Shown here piece by piece: positions 53,673-64,000 of a stretch of 64,000 nucleotides of DNA. A model generated the notes under the pieces. The model was given only the letters and a program-made list of their open reading frames with translations. It was not told the origin of the DNA and searched no databases. The stretch's first letter is position 1, and the number at the start of each line of letters is the position of its first letter. The stretch is from contig NC_085129.1 of assembly GCF_030269925.1 (NCBI RefSeq), positions 12,763,501 through 12,827,500 on the forward strand. Reading direction: 5' to 3'. This DNA comes from Bombyx mori (lineage: Eukaryota; Arthropoda; Insecta; Lepidoptera; Bombycidae). The position numbers and the translations under genes are program-made.

Positions 53673-54150
53673 CCACCCATTAATGTAAGTATCACCTATT
53701 GAAACTTCTGCATTTTCAAGATATTTTACATCAAACTGTTTTCATCAGTGAAAATAATGATAAATATGTATAAGTCCTATTTGGATTTTGTGATTGTAAA
53801 ATATATCGTATCGCCGCAATATTTCAATGGGTAACAACGTTTATCGTTTTTTGTAATGTCTTTTGCGAGACAGTTCATTATGGTTTGCTATCAGTCTGTC
53901 CGGAATGACTGGTGACTTTTTGAGTAATAGAGTTGGTTTCTTAATTATGAACCTTTTTTAAAGCTGATAAACTTAAATAGCTTCCATTTGTCACGTCTGT
54001 CACCGGTATGGATAAAGTGGCGAAATACATATATGGATTACAATTATGTTAGTAGCGAATTCAAGGCTCATTTAGATAATTAGTGGACGATTCTTGTATG
54101 ACTCACATGTTTTTGACTAGCTTCTGAGCTGGTGTTAGCCATATTGTTCA
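53673..54150. other. No gene seen
   Basis: AT-rich, nothing supported. Confidence 0.5.
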
Positions 54151-54262
54151 GCGTTCGGCTTTCGGCTTCAGCATTCGGCTTTCGGCTTCAGCGTTCGGCT
54201 TTCGGCTTCAGCGTTCGGCTTTCGGCTTTAGCGTTCGGCTTTCGACTTCAGCGTTCGGCTTT
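54151..54262. repeat. 20-bp minisatellite, 5.6 units
   Basis: Units of gcgttcggctttcggcttca start at 54151, 54171, 54191, 54211, 54231 and 54251 (last partial), with four single-base variants. Each unit is itself built from two ttcggctt-like halves. Confidence 0.95.
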
Positions 54263-54780
54263 ATGCCACCGGAGACCTTTTTAGTTCCAGCACCCGTCTC
54301 TTTATCGAGTTTTGAATTTCGCATCCAGCAGAGGATGTCTATAGGCTAAGGCTGATATGTGAGTTCATCATCATCCAGATAGCCTTTCTAACTTATGTTT
54401 AAATACAACACGTTCTTTCAAATTTAAATCGCTGTATCGAATAAAAGTTCAAACTTATTGTAAACTGAAGTTCACTTAAATGTTCACTTAAGGAACTGGT
54501 TCAGTAATCCTCATTGATCTCACACTCGCGCGGTGACTTGTTAAATACCTTATTAAGTTCAGAGTATTAAGGTTTGCGTGCTGTGTGCAGTTTCAAGACT
54601 TTAGTGATGAATATCTTAATGTCATCGCTATGTTCATTCTGCCTTCAGAGATGAACTTGAGGAGATTAATGGAGTTTAATTCAAAAATGTTTTTGATCAC
54701 ACCAAAGATTCCAGTTTGAAGGGTGGCATTCTCGTTAAACAATGAAGACTTCGAACTCTTGTCTGAATTTGGATCCAGGT

Positions 54781-54845
54781 TTTATTTTATTTTATATTGC
54801 CCTAGTAGGCAGACGAGCGTACGACTGTGAAGTGTAGACTCCAAT
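54781..54845 (-). mobile_element. LINE family X tail, very short
   Basis: ttatattgccctagtaggca and gacgagcgtacg are the antisense of the family X terminus. Confidence 0.5.
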
Positions 54846-54969
54846 AATATAAAAAATAGTTATTATCTGTGGCACAATATTTCTTGTTTATGTAAAATAT
54901 CTATGATTGTAATGATTGCGGATACAAAATAATATAAAGAACAACGTGATTTTTTCTTTTTGATCACAA

Positions 54970-55100
54970 ACATTCTACAAGCCCATAGCTCATCAGAACG
55001 ACCCACCTGATGATGATTGATTACCGTCACCCATGGACATCAGCAATGCCAGGGGCAGAGCCAAGCTGCTGCCTACCTTTGGCCGTGGACTGGCGTGACC
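54970..55100 (-). mobile_element. LINE family X 3' tail
   Basis: Minus strand: ggtaggcagcagcttggctc, tgcccctggcattgctgatg, tccatgggtgacggtaatc, atcatcaggtgggtc. Confidence 0.85.
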
Positions 55101-56148
55101 ATTAAAGACGAAGTGGGATCTGAGCTGAGAGCAATAAAATTAATAATTGATGCACTTATATATACATAGGTACACCCACAAGATGTATGCGAAACATTCT
55201 CGAAAACGAAAACCGGTTTTATTGGTCATTACTGACATGGAAATGCTAAAATTCATAACCATTTTTTATAAGCAATGCCACTTTTTTTGTAATAAAAAGC
55301 TTTTGCTTAAAATCAATTTCGGTTATCGTAAAAAAATTACAACGGGAAATCATTTTTATTTTTTCAACTAACAGTCCCTTACACCGTTTTAGTCATTACG
55401 ATTTATTGACCATTTTAATGGTAAAGTAAACAAGTATAGTATACAGAAGCGGTTTTTGCAACAAATATCCTTAATGTGGCTAGTGGGGTTGATCGATAGA
55501 AGTCGTCACGTAACGAAAAACGAATGTGACCAGCTCCTTGAGTTGTTCAATACGTTACTAATCTACAATTCTTAAGCTATGAAGTTTCTTTAGTAAGAAA
55601 GGAATGTCAGAACAAATTCTTACTTCACATAACGATATATCGGCCAGTATAGTAGTGTATTTGGAACTTCGCGATTACAGATTACATTGTTACCGTCTGA
55701 CTCACACAGTAGTAAACTTAAAAAACGTAAGTTAGTGCCTTAAGGTATCAATTATGGTTTAAACTTTTTTTTTTAGTAAAGAACCGTTTTGTTGATTCCA
55801 CTAGATTTTGTTATGCTATAGTTATTCCCTTCGGAAAATGCGAGACATAAATATTATTAAAGCTGCTTTTACACTTTAATTTAGTATTTATTATTTTCAT
55901 TCTATTATATCGGTATTTGGGATACTAGACAGTTTTTGTGGTCACATCGACACTAATATGTTATTCTTCGCCATTAAAATGTTTTTTAATTGTCTATTAT
56001 GAAGATAGTGTTTACATCTATTATAGCACAGTATTATAGCAAAAGTATTTTTAATTCAGTTCTGTTGTATGTATGTTGTATGTCTAAGGTATTAATTAAT
56101 CGAAGTAGTGATACAATTACGCATCTTTATGAAGATAAATCATTTTGG
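55101..56148. other. No gene seen
   Basis: AT-rich with short chance ORFs. Confidence 0.5.
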
Positions 56149-56566
56149 GGAGGGGGCACGTCACGAAAACCCTCTTGTCATGGCCGTCGGTAACTACATA
56201 CCCGATCCTGCGGACCGAATGGTAAACAGTAGATGTCGCCCTAAGCACGTCATTTCGGATCCTCCCGATCCAACAACGGTGCTTTTAGGCACCTCAAGCA
56301 CCGTTCACCGCTCTCGTCGAACCCGTCGCTTGCGACGAAGGGTTCGGCGTGTTAATTAAGCCACAGACACAGCCTACTGAGTTTCTCGCCGGATCTTCTC
56401 AGTGGGTCGCGTTTCCAATCCGGTGAAAGATTTTGCGAAGCACTGTTCTTGCTAGGGCTAGTGTTAGCAACGTTCTAAGATTAGAGCTCCGTGAATTTAC
56501 CTACTCGCTTGGTTACGCTGGCATAGCCTCTAACTAAAGGCTCTCAGCTTAGTTAGGGAAAAAAAA
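56149..56566 (+). mobile_element. Jockey-type LINE, subfamily B, last 70 codons plus 3' UTR
   Basis: From about 56149 (HENPLV-type codons with a frame error) the ORF2 end reads YIPDPADRMVNSRCRPKHV, then SDPPDPTTVLLGTSS and an Arg-rich tail, stop at 56357-56359. The 3' UTR has the conserved stems (one arm cctactgag) and ends agcttagttagggaaaaaaa. 5'-truncated. Confidence 0.9.
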
Positions 56567-57410
56567 TGAAGATAAGAAAAGGGTGGGCTTTATCTAATAC
56601 CACATAGCAAATATCGTGCATATCACCGTGTCAGTCTTTATGAGCGTATTTGTATAACCGTTGGATTTGCTGTTAATATACGCACAGTTTGTATCTTATT
56701 AGCAGGTGATAGGGTAAAAAATAGACCAGTCTGAATACGGTCCTGTGCGGGAATGTCGTCACAGTTCATCCGTCGCGATGCTCCTATGCATCATTGAGCA
56801 GAACTGGATATTCATACATTTCTAAATAATCTTTATCGTACTCCATAAATAAGTCAAGAGTCTCGCAGCACCGAGGATTTGCTACTCGGGATGTTTGTTT
56901 ATTTTATAGCCTCGTCCAGGGAATGTCAGTTCAATTGGTATTGATTTAAGTGCTCATATTTTTCTTCGTTCACAGAAGCGTAATCGCTTTCATTAAATCC
57001 TTTTTAAGATAATGATTTGTTGATTTACATTAATGCGATTTACGTTTAGACAGAGATGGTCGAGGAATTCATTTCTAGATAATCTAGAGCTGTGTAAATA
57101 GAAACTGCAATTAATTAGCGCATTTAATTATTCATTGATCAGTACTTTAGGCTTTTTTTAATTGGTTTTATTTTACGATGGAATAGTAAAATAGCCTCGC
57201 TTTTGTGTGACTAACGATATATACGAAAAATAGATATTTATCGGAATAACTAGTGTTCGAATAAAAATCTTCCGTGAAATATGTTGTACAAAGAGGGTGA
57301 AGATAAACGCCATAGAAATATTATCCTATAATTATTTTTGTGTGTATTAAGTTTTAGGTTAAAGCCGACGAAGGATTAACATTTTCAATGTTTAGACGAC
57401 ATAATATGAG
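56567..57410. other. No gene seen
   Basis: AT-rich, nothing supported. Confidence 0.5.
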
Positions 57411-57816
57411 TCGTGTCAGTTATTGCATAGCTTTTATCGCGGGCTTTGAGCGCGGCGACCGAATCAACAAATTCCGTAACGAAAATAAAACCTCGCCCCC
57501 CACTCCGCCTACCATGTAACTCGCGTTCAGTACGTTGCGCTTGTGTAGTGTTTGTGAATAAGCGCGCGGCGTGACGTCGCACTGCATGCGTATCATGAAA
57601 AGTCTGGCCAGCTCTCTCTCACGCGGTTTAGCTTATGAGTGTGAAGGGGACAGTTAATGTTTATCTAATATATAGCTTGGTCTTATTTTATTATTGATTT
57701 AATATTAAATTATTATTGTCTAATTAGACACAATTAGACTATAATTGTCTAATTATGCAAAGTTGATAAAAATGCTATGCTTTACCGCCGCAGTCCTCGA
57801 GTGCCATACGTATTTT
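57411..57816. mobile_element. Non-coding element Z, copy 2 (inverted relative to 24.1 kb)
   Basis: cagttattgcatagctttta, tcgcgggctttgagcgcggc, cactccgcctaccatgtaac, gcggcgtgacgtcgcactgc, gagtgtgaaggggacagtta and ccgcagtcctcgagtgccat are in the inverse order and orientation of 24102-24503. The palindromic block at the right end has lost a few bases. Confidence 0.65.
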
Positions 57817-58354
57817 TTGCTTGTAAAATATCAAAGCCATGAACGATAGACCGAAAATAATAATCAATCGATCGCATTAAAACAAAATTCATGGTTATGC
57901 ATGTATGTATATTACAATAAAATAATTGATTCTTATGATAGTGGACATAAAAATTTTAACGATCTTTTCGATGCGGCGAATATAAGAAACGGGAGCACAG
58001 TTAATAAGCATTGCCGGCTATAAAGTGCGGAATGGTTGTGTGTGCAATGAGACCATCACACGGGCAAAGCTGGGTGTTAATTGCCCGAATATGTGAATTA
58101 CCGTATGCATAGGTTTAACAAGAATTTTAATTATTTAAAATAGTTTTCAAGTTGGAATGCTATGGAGCGCGCTTCTCAAACTCAGAGCAGCTGATTCGAG
58201 TTTTGACACGCACCAATTGTGTTGTGTGCGTAACACTTCAAAATGGCTTGAACACACGATCAAATTATGCACTAAATCTAATGGGATTATGTATGATAAT
58301 AACAATATAGATTTTTTTGTTTTTAAAAAAAACTAAGTTTCAGTCTGAATTTTA
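57817..58354. other. No gene seen
   Basis: AT-rich, nothing supported. Confidence 0.5.
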
Positions 58355-58505
58355 ATATAAATAAAAAGAGAGAGAGACAGAGAGTATTTTTAATTGTACA
58401 TAACAAATATATATAAAGTGAAGCAGTAAATGCAAAAAAAGTACATTGGCGGTCTTATCGCTAAGAGCGATCTCTTCCAGAGAACCATCAGGTGGACAAG
58501 AATAA
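58355..58505 (-). mobile_element. LINE family Y 3' tail
   Basis: Minus strand: ccacctgatggttctctgga, agagatcgctcttagcgata, agaccgccaatgtac, ending in tctctctctctt. Collinear with 63071-63200. Confidence 0.85.
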
Positions 58506-60790
58506 TTTGGAAACGAATTACGCGCGGTGTACCAATCCAGATCTGAACGAATGAAGTAAAATAATCATGAAAAAATGAAATAGAAAAGTCCTTAAGGCAC
58601 GTTGCAATGGAGGTATAAGAGATTAAATCAAGAGATATAAATCAACATCAGCACGTCCGGCATACGATTGGTCGTAAAACTCATGCCAAATCCCTATGTA
58701 GCATAACAAGAGGATATGCTGCGCCGAATTTCCAACATGTAGAATGAAATGAAAAAAGAAGATGTGCTTATAGAAAATACTATCTTCCCAATCTTATTTC
58801 AGCACAATGTGCTATTATTATTAAAAAAAATGATATTTATAATAAACTAGTGAAACCCATCGCTTTGGACATTCGCGGTCATATACATTATAAATACCAT
58901 TATTAAATGAATTCCTACTACGCTTCCAATATATTCATGTGTAATTACAATTACACATGAAATTCGAATATCGCTAATTATATGATAAAATTCATGTGGA
59001 TTTTCTTATTTTTATTGAAATTATTAAACCAACGAAAAAGAAATCAGTCAAGCTGTGTTCAAGTGATGTTTCAGTTAAAAGAAAAAAAAAAAAGGTTTAT
59101 TAATAAAAAAATATAAATAGAGGAAGAAATATTAAGCATAAAACATAGCAGGAAAAATCTTAGAATAATTTATTGATGCATCTCCATCGTTGGCCAGAGT
59201 TACGTATCTCTATCTTTCTCTCTTCCTTTCATCTCACATGGTGGTGGGGCCAGATTTTCTTATTTTCTCCTCCATTTTGCTTTGTCGTCGTCGTCATCAT
59301 CATCAGTAACGTTTCATTCCCTCTTCTTCTTCAGCACTACATCTTTGTCTTGGGAGCTGTTATAAATTTGTATCATGACAAAATCAAAAAGTTTTTCAAT
59401 CATATAGGCCTTTGCGCTTACTCTCATAGTCATGACTAAATCATCATTTCGGAATGCTGTTTCGTCACTGCGAGGAATCCGTAAGAAACTCAGGGCGTGC
59501 TCTTTCCAGTTATAATAAGTTACAAAATCTACAAAAGTTGAAATAGCACTGCATCACTGAGAAGATTTCCAGCTTACAATTTTTTTATCGCATATCATTT
59601 GAAATCATTAAAATAAATATCAATGAAGAAATATTTTTTTAACCAAGAACCTCAAACACAATAAATGCGACACCAATAGTACGAATATATTATTAGGCTA
59701 AAGCATAAAGACTAAATATGTATTACATATTAGGTTAACGTATAAAGACTTGAAGCTTTCATCTTGTGATTCAAGCGTAATATTCTGAAGTAATAATTTC
59801 GTAAGCCGCACTCTGGGGTCACATCCGTTTTCGCTATATGACTTGGTCTTTGTGACTCAATGTTTACGAACACACACATCCTCTTACACAATTCGGGTTA
59901 TGTGCACCCTAATTGCATATATTACATGACTCGAAAACAAAGGTAACCTTCGGAGAATTTGAGTGTTTTTTTTGCTTCGTAATCCGCGTTTGGTCTCATT
60001 GGAATACGGATGTTTTTTTAAATTTATGGACAGACGGCTCATGGCAAATGGTGTTAAGTTGAAAATGAGAATTTGTCTAAAATAATTCTAATTGTACCGT
60101 TACCCGGCTTATTTCTGCTGCACAGAATTTGTGCGTTACACTTTTCGAGAAATGTCTATAGAATTGTTTCAGAAAATATTTTTGAAGTTATACTTCTTTA
60201 GGCGCGGTATGAAAAATTGATGAGAATTACCGAATTTATACGATGTCGACAAAAGGGATGTCCAATATGCGTGTTTGAGGATGTTTGTTGTTTTATCGTT
60301 TTTTTTTCAAATTAATTAAAATTTAAATAAAAAAAAAAAAAAATAAGAAAAATAAAGTAGGTATAACTTCTTACGCGCGTACATAAGGACACGCACCCTT
60401 TTTTTTCCTATTGTGGATTCGCTTTTCAGCGAGTGCTCAACTATTCCTAAATCACAATTTTATCACGGTTAGTAGAAATTTTCTAGTTCCCAAGATTTTC
60501 ACATGTATACAAAGTAAAAATCGAATTTCAACCTTTTTCAAGTATTTTAAGTCAAAATATACGTCCCAAATAAATTCCACCCAAATTAATTTCATTTTGA
60601 CGAGATACATGCTAGCTGTTTGATTAATCTTGGGCAATCAGACAATACAAATGATGCGGTCGTATTGATAAATCACTTTAAACATTATATCTGTTTGGAA
60701 ACATGAATGTAATTTGCAATGTTCAATTTCGAATTTCAGGTATTTTTCATTGTTACATTAGCCAATTAACTCAGTCTAATCTGCTCTTCT
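58506..60790. other. Gene-poor stretch
   Basis: A 28-bp near-perfect palindrome at 58934-58961 (ttcatgtgtaatt, ac, inverse). A gtc/atc triplet run at 59283-59305. 60030-60140 may be a very old Bm1 trace (gacagacggctcatgg; cggcttatttctgctg). No supported exon. Confidence 0.45.
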
Positions 60791-60880
60791 ATCTGGTCTG
60801 GTCTGGTTACTGGAGCCCAGAGATAAGCTGAGAGTCATCTTCCACTTTAAGATGCAAGACTGAAGTTGATCAATTGAATT

Positions 60881-61027
60881 GTATAACGGCTAACTATACT
60901 GAGACCTTAGAACTTATATCTCAAGATGGCTGGCGCATTTACATTGTAGATGTCTATGGGCTCCAGTAACCACTTAACACCAGGTGGGCTGTGAGCTCGT
61001 CCACCCATCTAAGCAATAAAAAAAAAC
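60881..61027 (+). mobile_element. Bm1-type SINE, 3' third
   Basis: ctatactgagaccttagaac to ctaagcaataaaaaaaaa. A short antisense piece (ggttactggagccc) at 60805 suggests a second fragment head-on to it. Confidence 0.9.
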
Positions 61028-62289
61028 GCAAGGGGTAATTTTTATGTCTTCATAAGAATGTAAGCTATGATGTACAATTTTACTTATAATGTGATGAAAA
61101 TCTACGTATTAAGGCTGTATTTGCTACGGCATATCAGAACGGACTGTCAAGGATGAAAATTCAATGTATTGATATTTCTAACGTTAATGTTTCTATACCA
61201 CGCATACAGCAATAGGTACGAAAGCGTTACAGGTGTCGGTTAGTTTCAATTAAATTTGTCAAAATCAACCAATAATGACGAATGAAGGATGTAACAAAAC
61301 TGAATATCGTTTAAGCGTGTTTAAAAATCGTGTTTTAGAACAATTGTATAAAAGAAAATTCAGTAAAATCAATAATAAATTATAGTCCCTGAAGCGAACC
61401 GAGTGCGGGTCGCTAATATAACATAATAAAATGTCAATGCTATTAATAATTTTGGAAACGACAAAAGATTCGACGCTTAGAAATTTAACATAATATTAGC
61501 GCGTTAATTGCGCCATAGACCGCATTCCCATAACAAACGATATGCTCTTTCGTTCAACTGACATTAATGGGAAATATCTTACGCCTGAAGTTGATCCTGT
61601 TAGACATTAAGAAATGCAGCGTTCTCCCTTTCTCGATAACATTATTAATCTTTGTCGAATACAGGGAAGGAACTTGTACAGATTCGAATCCTTGATAGAA
61701 ACGTCCTGTCGGACGGGGCGAGTGATTAATTCCCTACAAACACTATTAAATGAGTCGTAACGTCTGTGTGTTTTTCTTTAGTCACAGTTTTGAGAGTGAG
61801 TGTCGGATTAATATCGAAAATAAAAGCCCCAGTATAAAATCCTAGATTTGGACGAACGTCAAAAAAACTTTGTCACACTCTACCATCACTGGAATTCTTC
61901 CACGCTAACGAACCAAATTAATTCCTAGGTTCACCCGGGGCTCGTGTTTAGGAAATCTGAGTTGTTTGTAACAACCGACTTAGAACTATTAGCTTCCTGC
62001 TCGTTTTCTTAACAGGTGTTAGGTAAATTAGCGTTTGTCATTCAAAACGGCCAGGCGTTGGTAAATATATACAATTAGTCTAAAGCCATTAACTCGTATT
62101 ATTCTCGAGTGGCTGAACCAAGGCATTATCTGCTTAAAATCACGGATCGGAAGTACCGTTGGTTGGATCAAAAAAATACTAATGAGAGAAAAATATGGTT
62201 GGTAAGTGAAGTTGGAGCGATAGCAGAGATCGTTTAACATCAGAGTACTACCTTCTATTAGAGAGTGAGCCAGAATATACTTTTGCAAA
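61028..62289. other. No gene; possible Helitron 3' end
   Basis: 61383-61416 (ctgaagcgaaccgagtgcgg, gtcgctaatat) resembles the GC-rich 3' end of the Helitrons. Nothing else supported. Confidence 0.45.
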
Positions 62290-62316
62290 ATAGGCCGTCT
62301 TATCGCTAAAAGCGTA

Positions 62317-62478
62317 TTTCCCGAGCGCTATGACATGTCCTTCTTCAAACGAGGCTTGTGGAGGGTATTAAGCGGTAGGCAGTGGCTTGTCACTGCTCCT
62401 GGCATTGCCGATGTCCCTGAGCGACGGTAACCACTCAACATCAAGTGAGTCGCATGCTCGTCTGCCTATACGACAAAA
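62317..62478 (+). mobile_element. LINE family X 3' tail
   Basis: cccgagcgctatgacatgtc, cttcttcaaacgaggcttgt, ggcattgccgatgtccctga, tcgtctgcctatacgac. It is preceded at 62290-62316 by a piece of LINE family Y (gccgtcttatcgctaaaag). Confidence 0.88.
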
Positions 62479-62480
62479 AT

Positions 62481-62735
62481 TTACTGGTGGTAGGACCTCT
62501 TGTGAGTCTTACTGGTGGTAGGAACTCTTGTGAGTCCGCGCGGGTAGGTACCACCGCCCTGCCTATTTCTGCCGTGAAGCAGTAATGCGTTTCGGTTTGA
62601 AGGGTGGGGCAGCCGTTGTAACTGTACTTGAGACCTTAGAACTTAGATCTCAAGGTGGGTGGCGCATTTACGTCGTAGATGTCTATGGGCTGTGAGCTCG
62701 TCCACCCATCTAGCAATAAAAATAATAATAATAAT
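62481..62735 (+). mobile_element. Bm1-type SINE, 5'-truncated, with a doubled start
   Basis: ttactggtggtaggacctct and its near copy occur back to back (62481, 62508). The body runs to gatgtctatgggctgtgag (a tail deletion), ending in (aataat)n. Confidence 0.9.
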
Positions 62736-63039
62736 GAATCGGTGCTTAATGTATTCCTCCATTCTTTATGTATAAAATAGCCTTGTGCCAATGATATACT
62801 TGGTGCTGTGTATTAAATATGAAGATGAAATACAGTTGAAATAATAGTGAATTCCATGTAAGTCCTGGACTCGTAACTCAATTAGTCTGTTTTTCTTGTT
62901 GATAAATTTAAAAAAAATATAAAAAACAAAACAATTAGAAAGCGAAACTGATTAAAAACATCGCTTGCGCAATTAATGACTTGCGCGATTTAAATGTACT
63001 TTTGAAATTTAATCTTTTTATTTATTTATTTTGGATGTC
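62736..63039. other. No gene seen
   Basis: AT-rich, nothing supported. Confidence 0.5.
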
Positions 63040-63215
63040 ATAGTTCTCTCTGTCTCTCTGTTCTCTCTGTCCACCTGATGGTTGTCTGGAAGAGATCGCT
63101 CTTAGCGATAAGACCGCCAATTGTACTTTTTTATGTTTAATGTATCGCACTGTTTATTTGTTTTTTGGTGTACAATAAAGAATACTCTCTCTCTCTTTCT
63201 CCCTCTCTCTCTCTC
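63040..63215 (+). mobile_element. LINE family Y 3' tail
   Basis: gtccacctgatggttgtctg, gaagagatcgctcttagcga, taagaccgccaattgtac, gtgtacaataaagaatactc and a (TCTC)n end. Hairpin atcgct/agcgat at 63095-63109. Confidence 0.85.
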
Positions 63216-63251
63216 GTTTTATTAGCAAATGTATATACGATACGAGTATTA

Positions 63252-63284
63252 AACGGTAGGCAGTGGTTTTGGCTCTACTATTGA
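63252..63284 (+). mobile_element. LINE family X scrap
   Basis: cggtaggcagtggttttggc, then tctactattgaag; broken off directly at the start of the next LINE copy. Confidence 0.5.
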
Positions 63285-64000
63285 AGGTCAAATATTTAGG
63301 CGTCACCTTCGACAGTAGGATGACATTCCGCCCCCACATCAAGACGGTACGCGACCGTGCCGCCTTCATTCTAGGACGTCTCTACCCGATGATATGTAGG
63401 AGAAGTAAAATGTCCCTTAGAAATAAGGTGACACTCTACAAAACTTGCATACGCCCCGTCATGACCTATGCAAGTGTAGTGTTCGCTCACGCGGCCCGCA
63501 TACACCTAAAATCATTTCAAATTATTCAATCCCGTTTTTGCAGGATAGCCGTCGGAGCCCCGTGGTTCGTCAGGAACGTCGACCTCCATGACGACCTGGA
63601 CTTAGAGTCCATCAGTAAGTATCTTCAGTCGGCGTCCATGCGCCACTTCGATAAAGCGGCACGACACGAGAACCCTCTCATCGTGGCCGCCGTTAACTAC
63701 ATTCCCGATCCTGCGGACAGAATGGAAAGCAGTCGACGTCGCCCTAAACACGTCATCTCGGATCCTCCCGATCCACTAACGGTGCTTTTAGGTACTTCAA
63801 GCACCGGTCACCGTTCTCGTCGAACCCGTCGCTTGCGACGAAGGGCTCGACGAGTAAATTAACTCTCAGACACAGCCCACTGAGTTTCTCGCCGGATCTT
63901 CTCAGTGGGTCGCGTTTCCGATCCGGTGGTAGATTCTGCGAAGCACGACTCTTGCTAGGGTTCGTGTTAGCAACATCGTCAGGTTTGAGCCCCGTGAGCT
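63285..64000 (+). mobile_element. Jockey-type LINE, subfamily B, 5'-truncated, runs off the window
   Basis: The ORF2 C-terminal 192 codons are open (VKYLGVTFDSRMTFRPHIKT through RPVMTYASVVFAHAARIHLK and YIPDPADRM to an Arg-rich end RRLRRRARRVN, stop at 63860-63862). The 3' UTR with the intact stem pairs (cccactgag/ctcagtggg; ccggatc/gatccgg) continues past 64000. The polymerase core is missing, so the open frame would give no active enzyme. About 80 percent of aligned residues match the full element's ORF2 in the first 120 positions by eye. Confidence 0.93.

Noticed and set aside
56108..56359. Independent small Arg-rich gene
   Set aside because: It is the C-terminus of a 5'-truncated subfamily B LINE.
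59173..59439. 88-codon hydrophobic ORF
   Set aside because: Low-complexity T/C-rich DNA with triplet runs; no splice context or recognised fold.

Overview
This is a eukaryotic, AT-rich and intron/intergenic-dominated window from a lepidopteran. The strongest pointer is to the silkworm genus Bombyx: about twenty copies of a tRNA-derived SINE that I recognise as Bm1 (head with A and B boxes, tail ending in a short A run), a DD37D (maT) mariner, LEP1-like non-autonomous Helitrons, and a jockey-type LINE. There are no operons, CRISPR arrays or bacterial features. Family names come from memory of the sequence types; no database search was possible.

Host genes are sparse. (1) At 1540-4039 (+) three exons with good splice sites and consistent phases encode a coiled coil followed by a Ser/Pro/Thr-rich tail; I infer the 3' end of an unrecognised gene that starts left of the window or in its first bases. 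(2) At 14222-15369 (-) lies a glycine-rich secreted protein, very probably cuticular, with TATA box, initiator, signal peptide and a GC-AG intron; its last exon(s) were not found. (3) Weaker candidates are a hydrophobic exon at 12230-12416 (+), a short coding-like ATG exon at 15566 (+) divergent from the cuticle gene, and a CpG-rich promoter/first-exon region at 46747-47128 (+).

Mobile DNA makes up much of the rest. The centrepiece is a full-length jockey-type LINE at 29694-34805, flanked by a perfect 13-bp target-site duplication, with both ORFs open (ORF1 gag-like with three zinc knuckles; ORF2 endonuclease plus reverse transcriptase) and an A tail. Truncated relatives of two subfamilies are scattered across the window and share a 3'-UTR element that can fold into an H-type pseudoknot with compensatory changes. 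A 1308-bp mariner with near-perfect inverted repeats (19495-20802) carries a premature stop and a D-to-Y change at the third catalytic position. Several MITE-like elements, a four-copy tandem array of about 188 bp (41504-42254), a 20-bp minisatellite, a CA microsatellite and unclassified dispersed repeats fill the remainder.

I did not find a new multi-gene system. The observations I consider most worth checking are the covarying LINE pseudoknot, the same-frame ORF1-stop-ORF2 junction of the intact LINE, the GC-AG intron of the cuticle gene, the element with direct-repeat/palindromic ends found at 24.1 and 57.4 kb, and the 188-bp tandem array.
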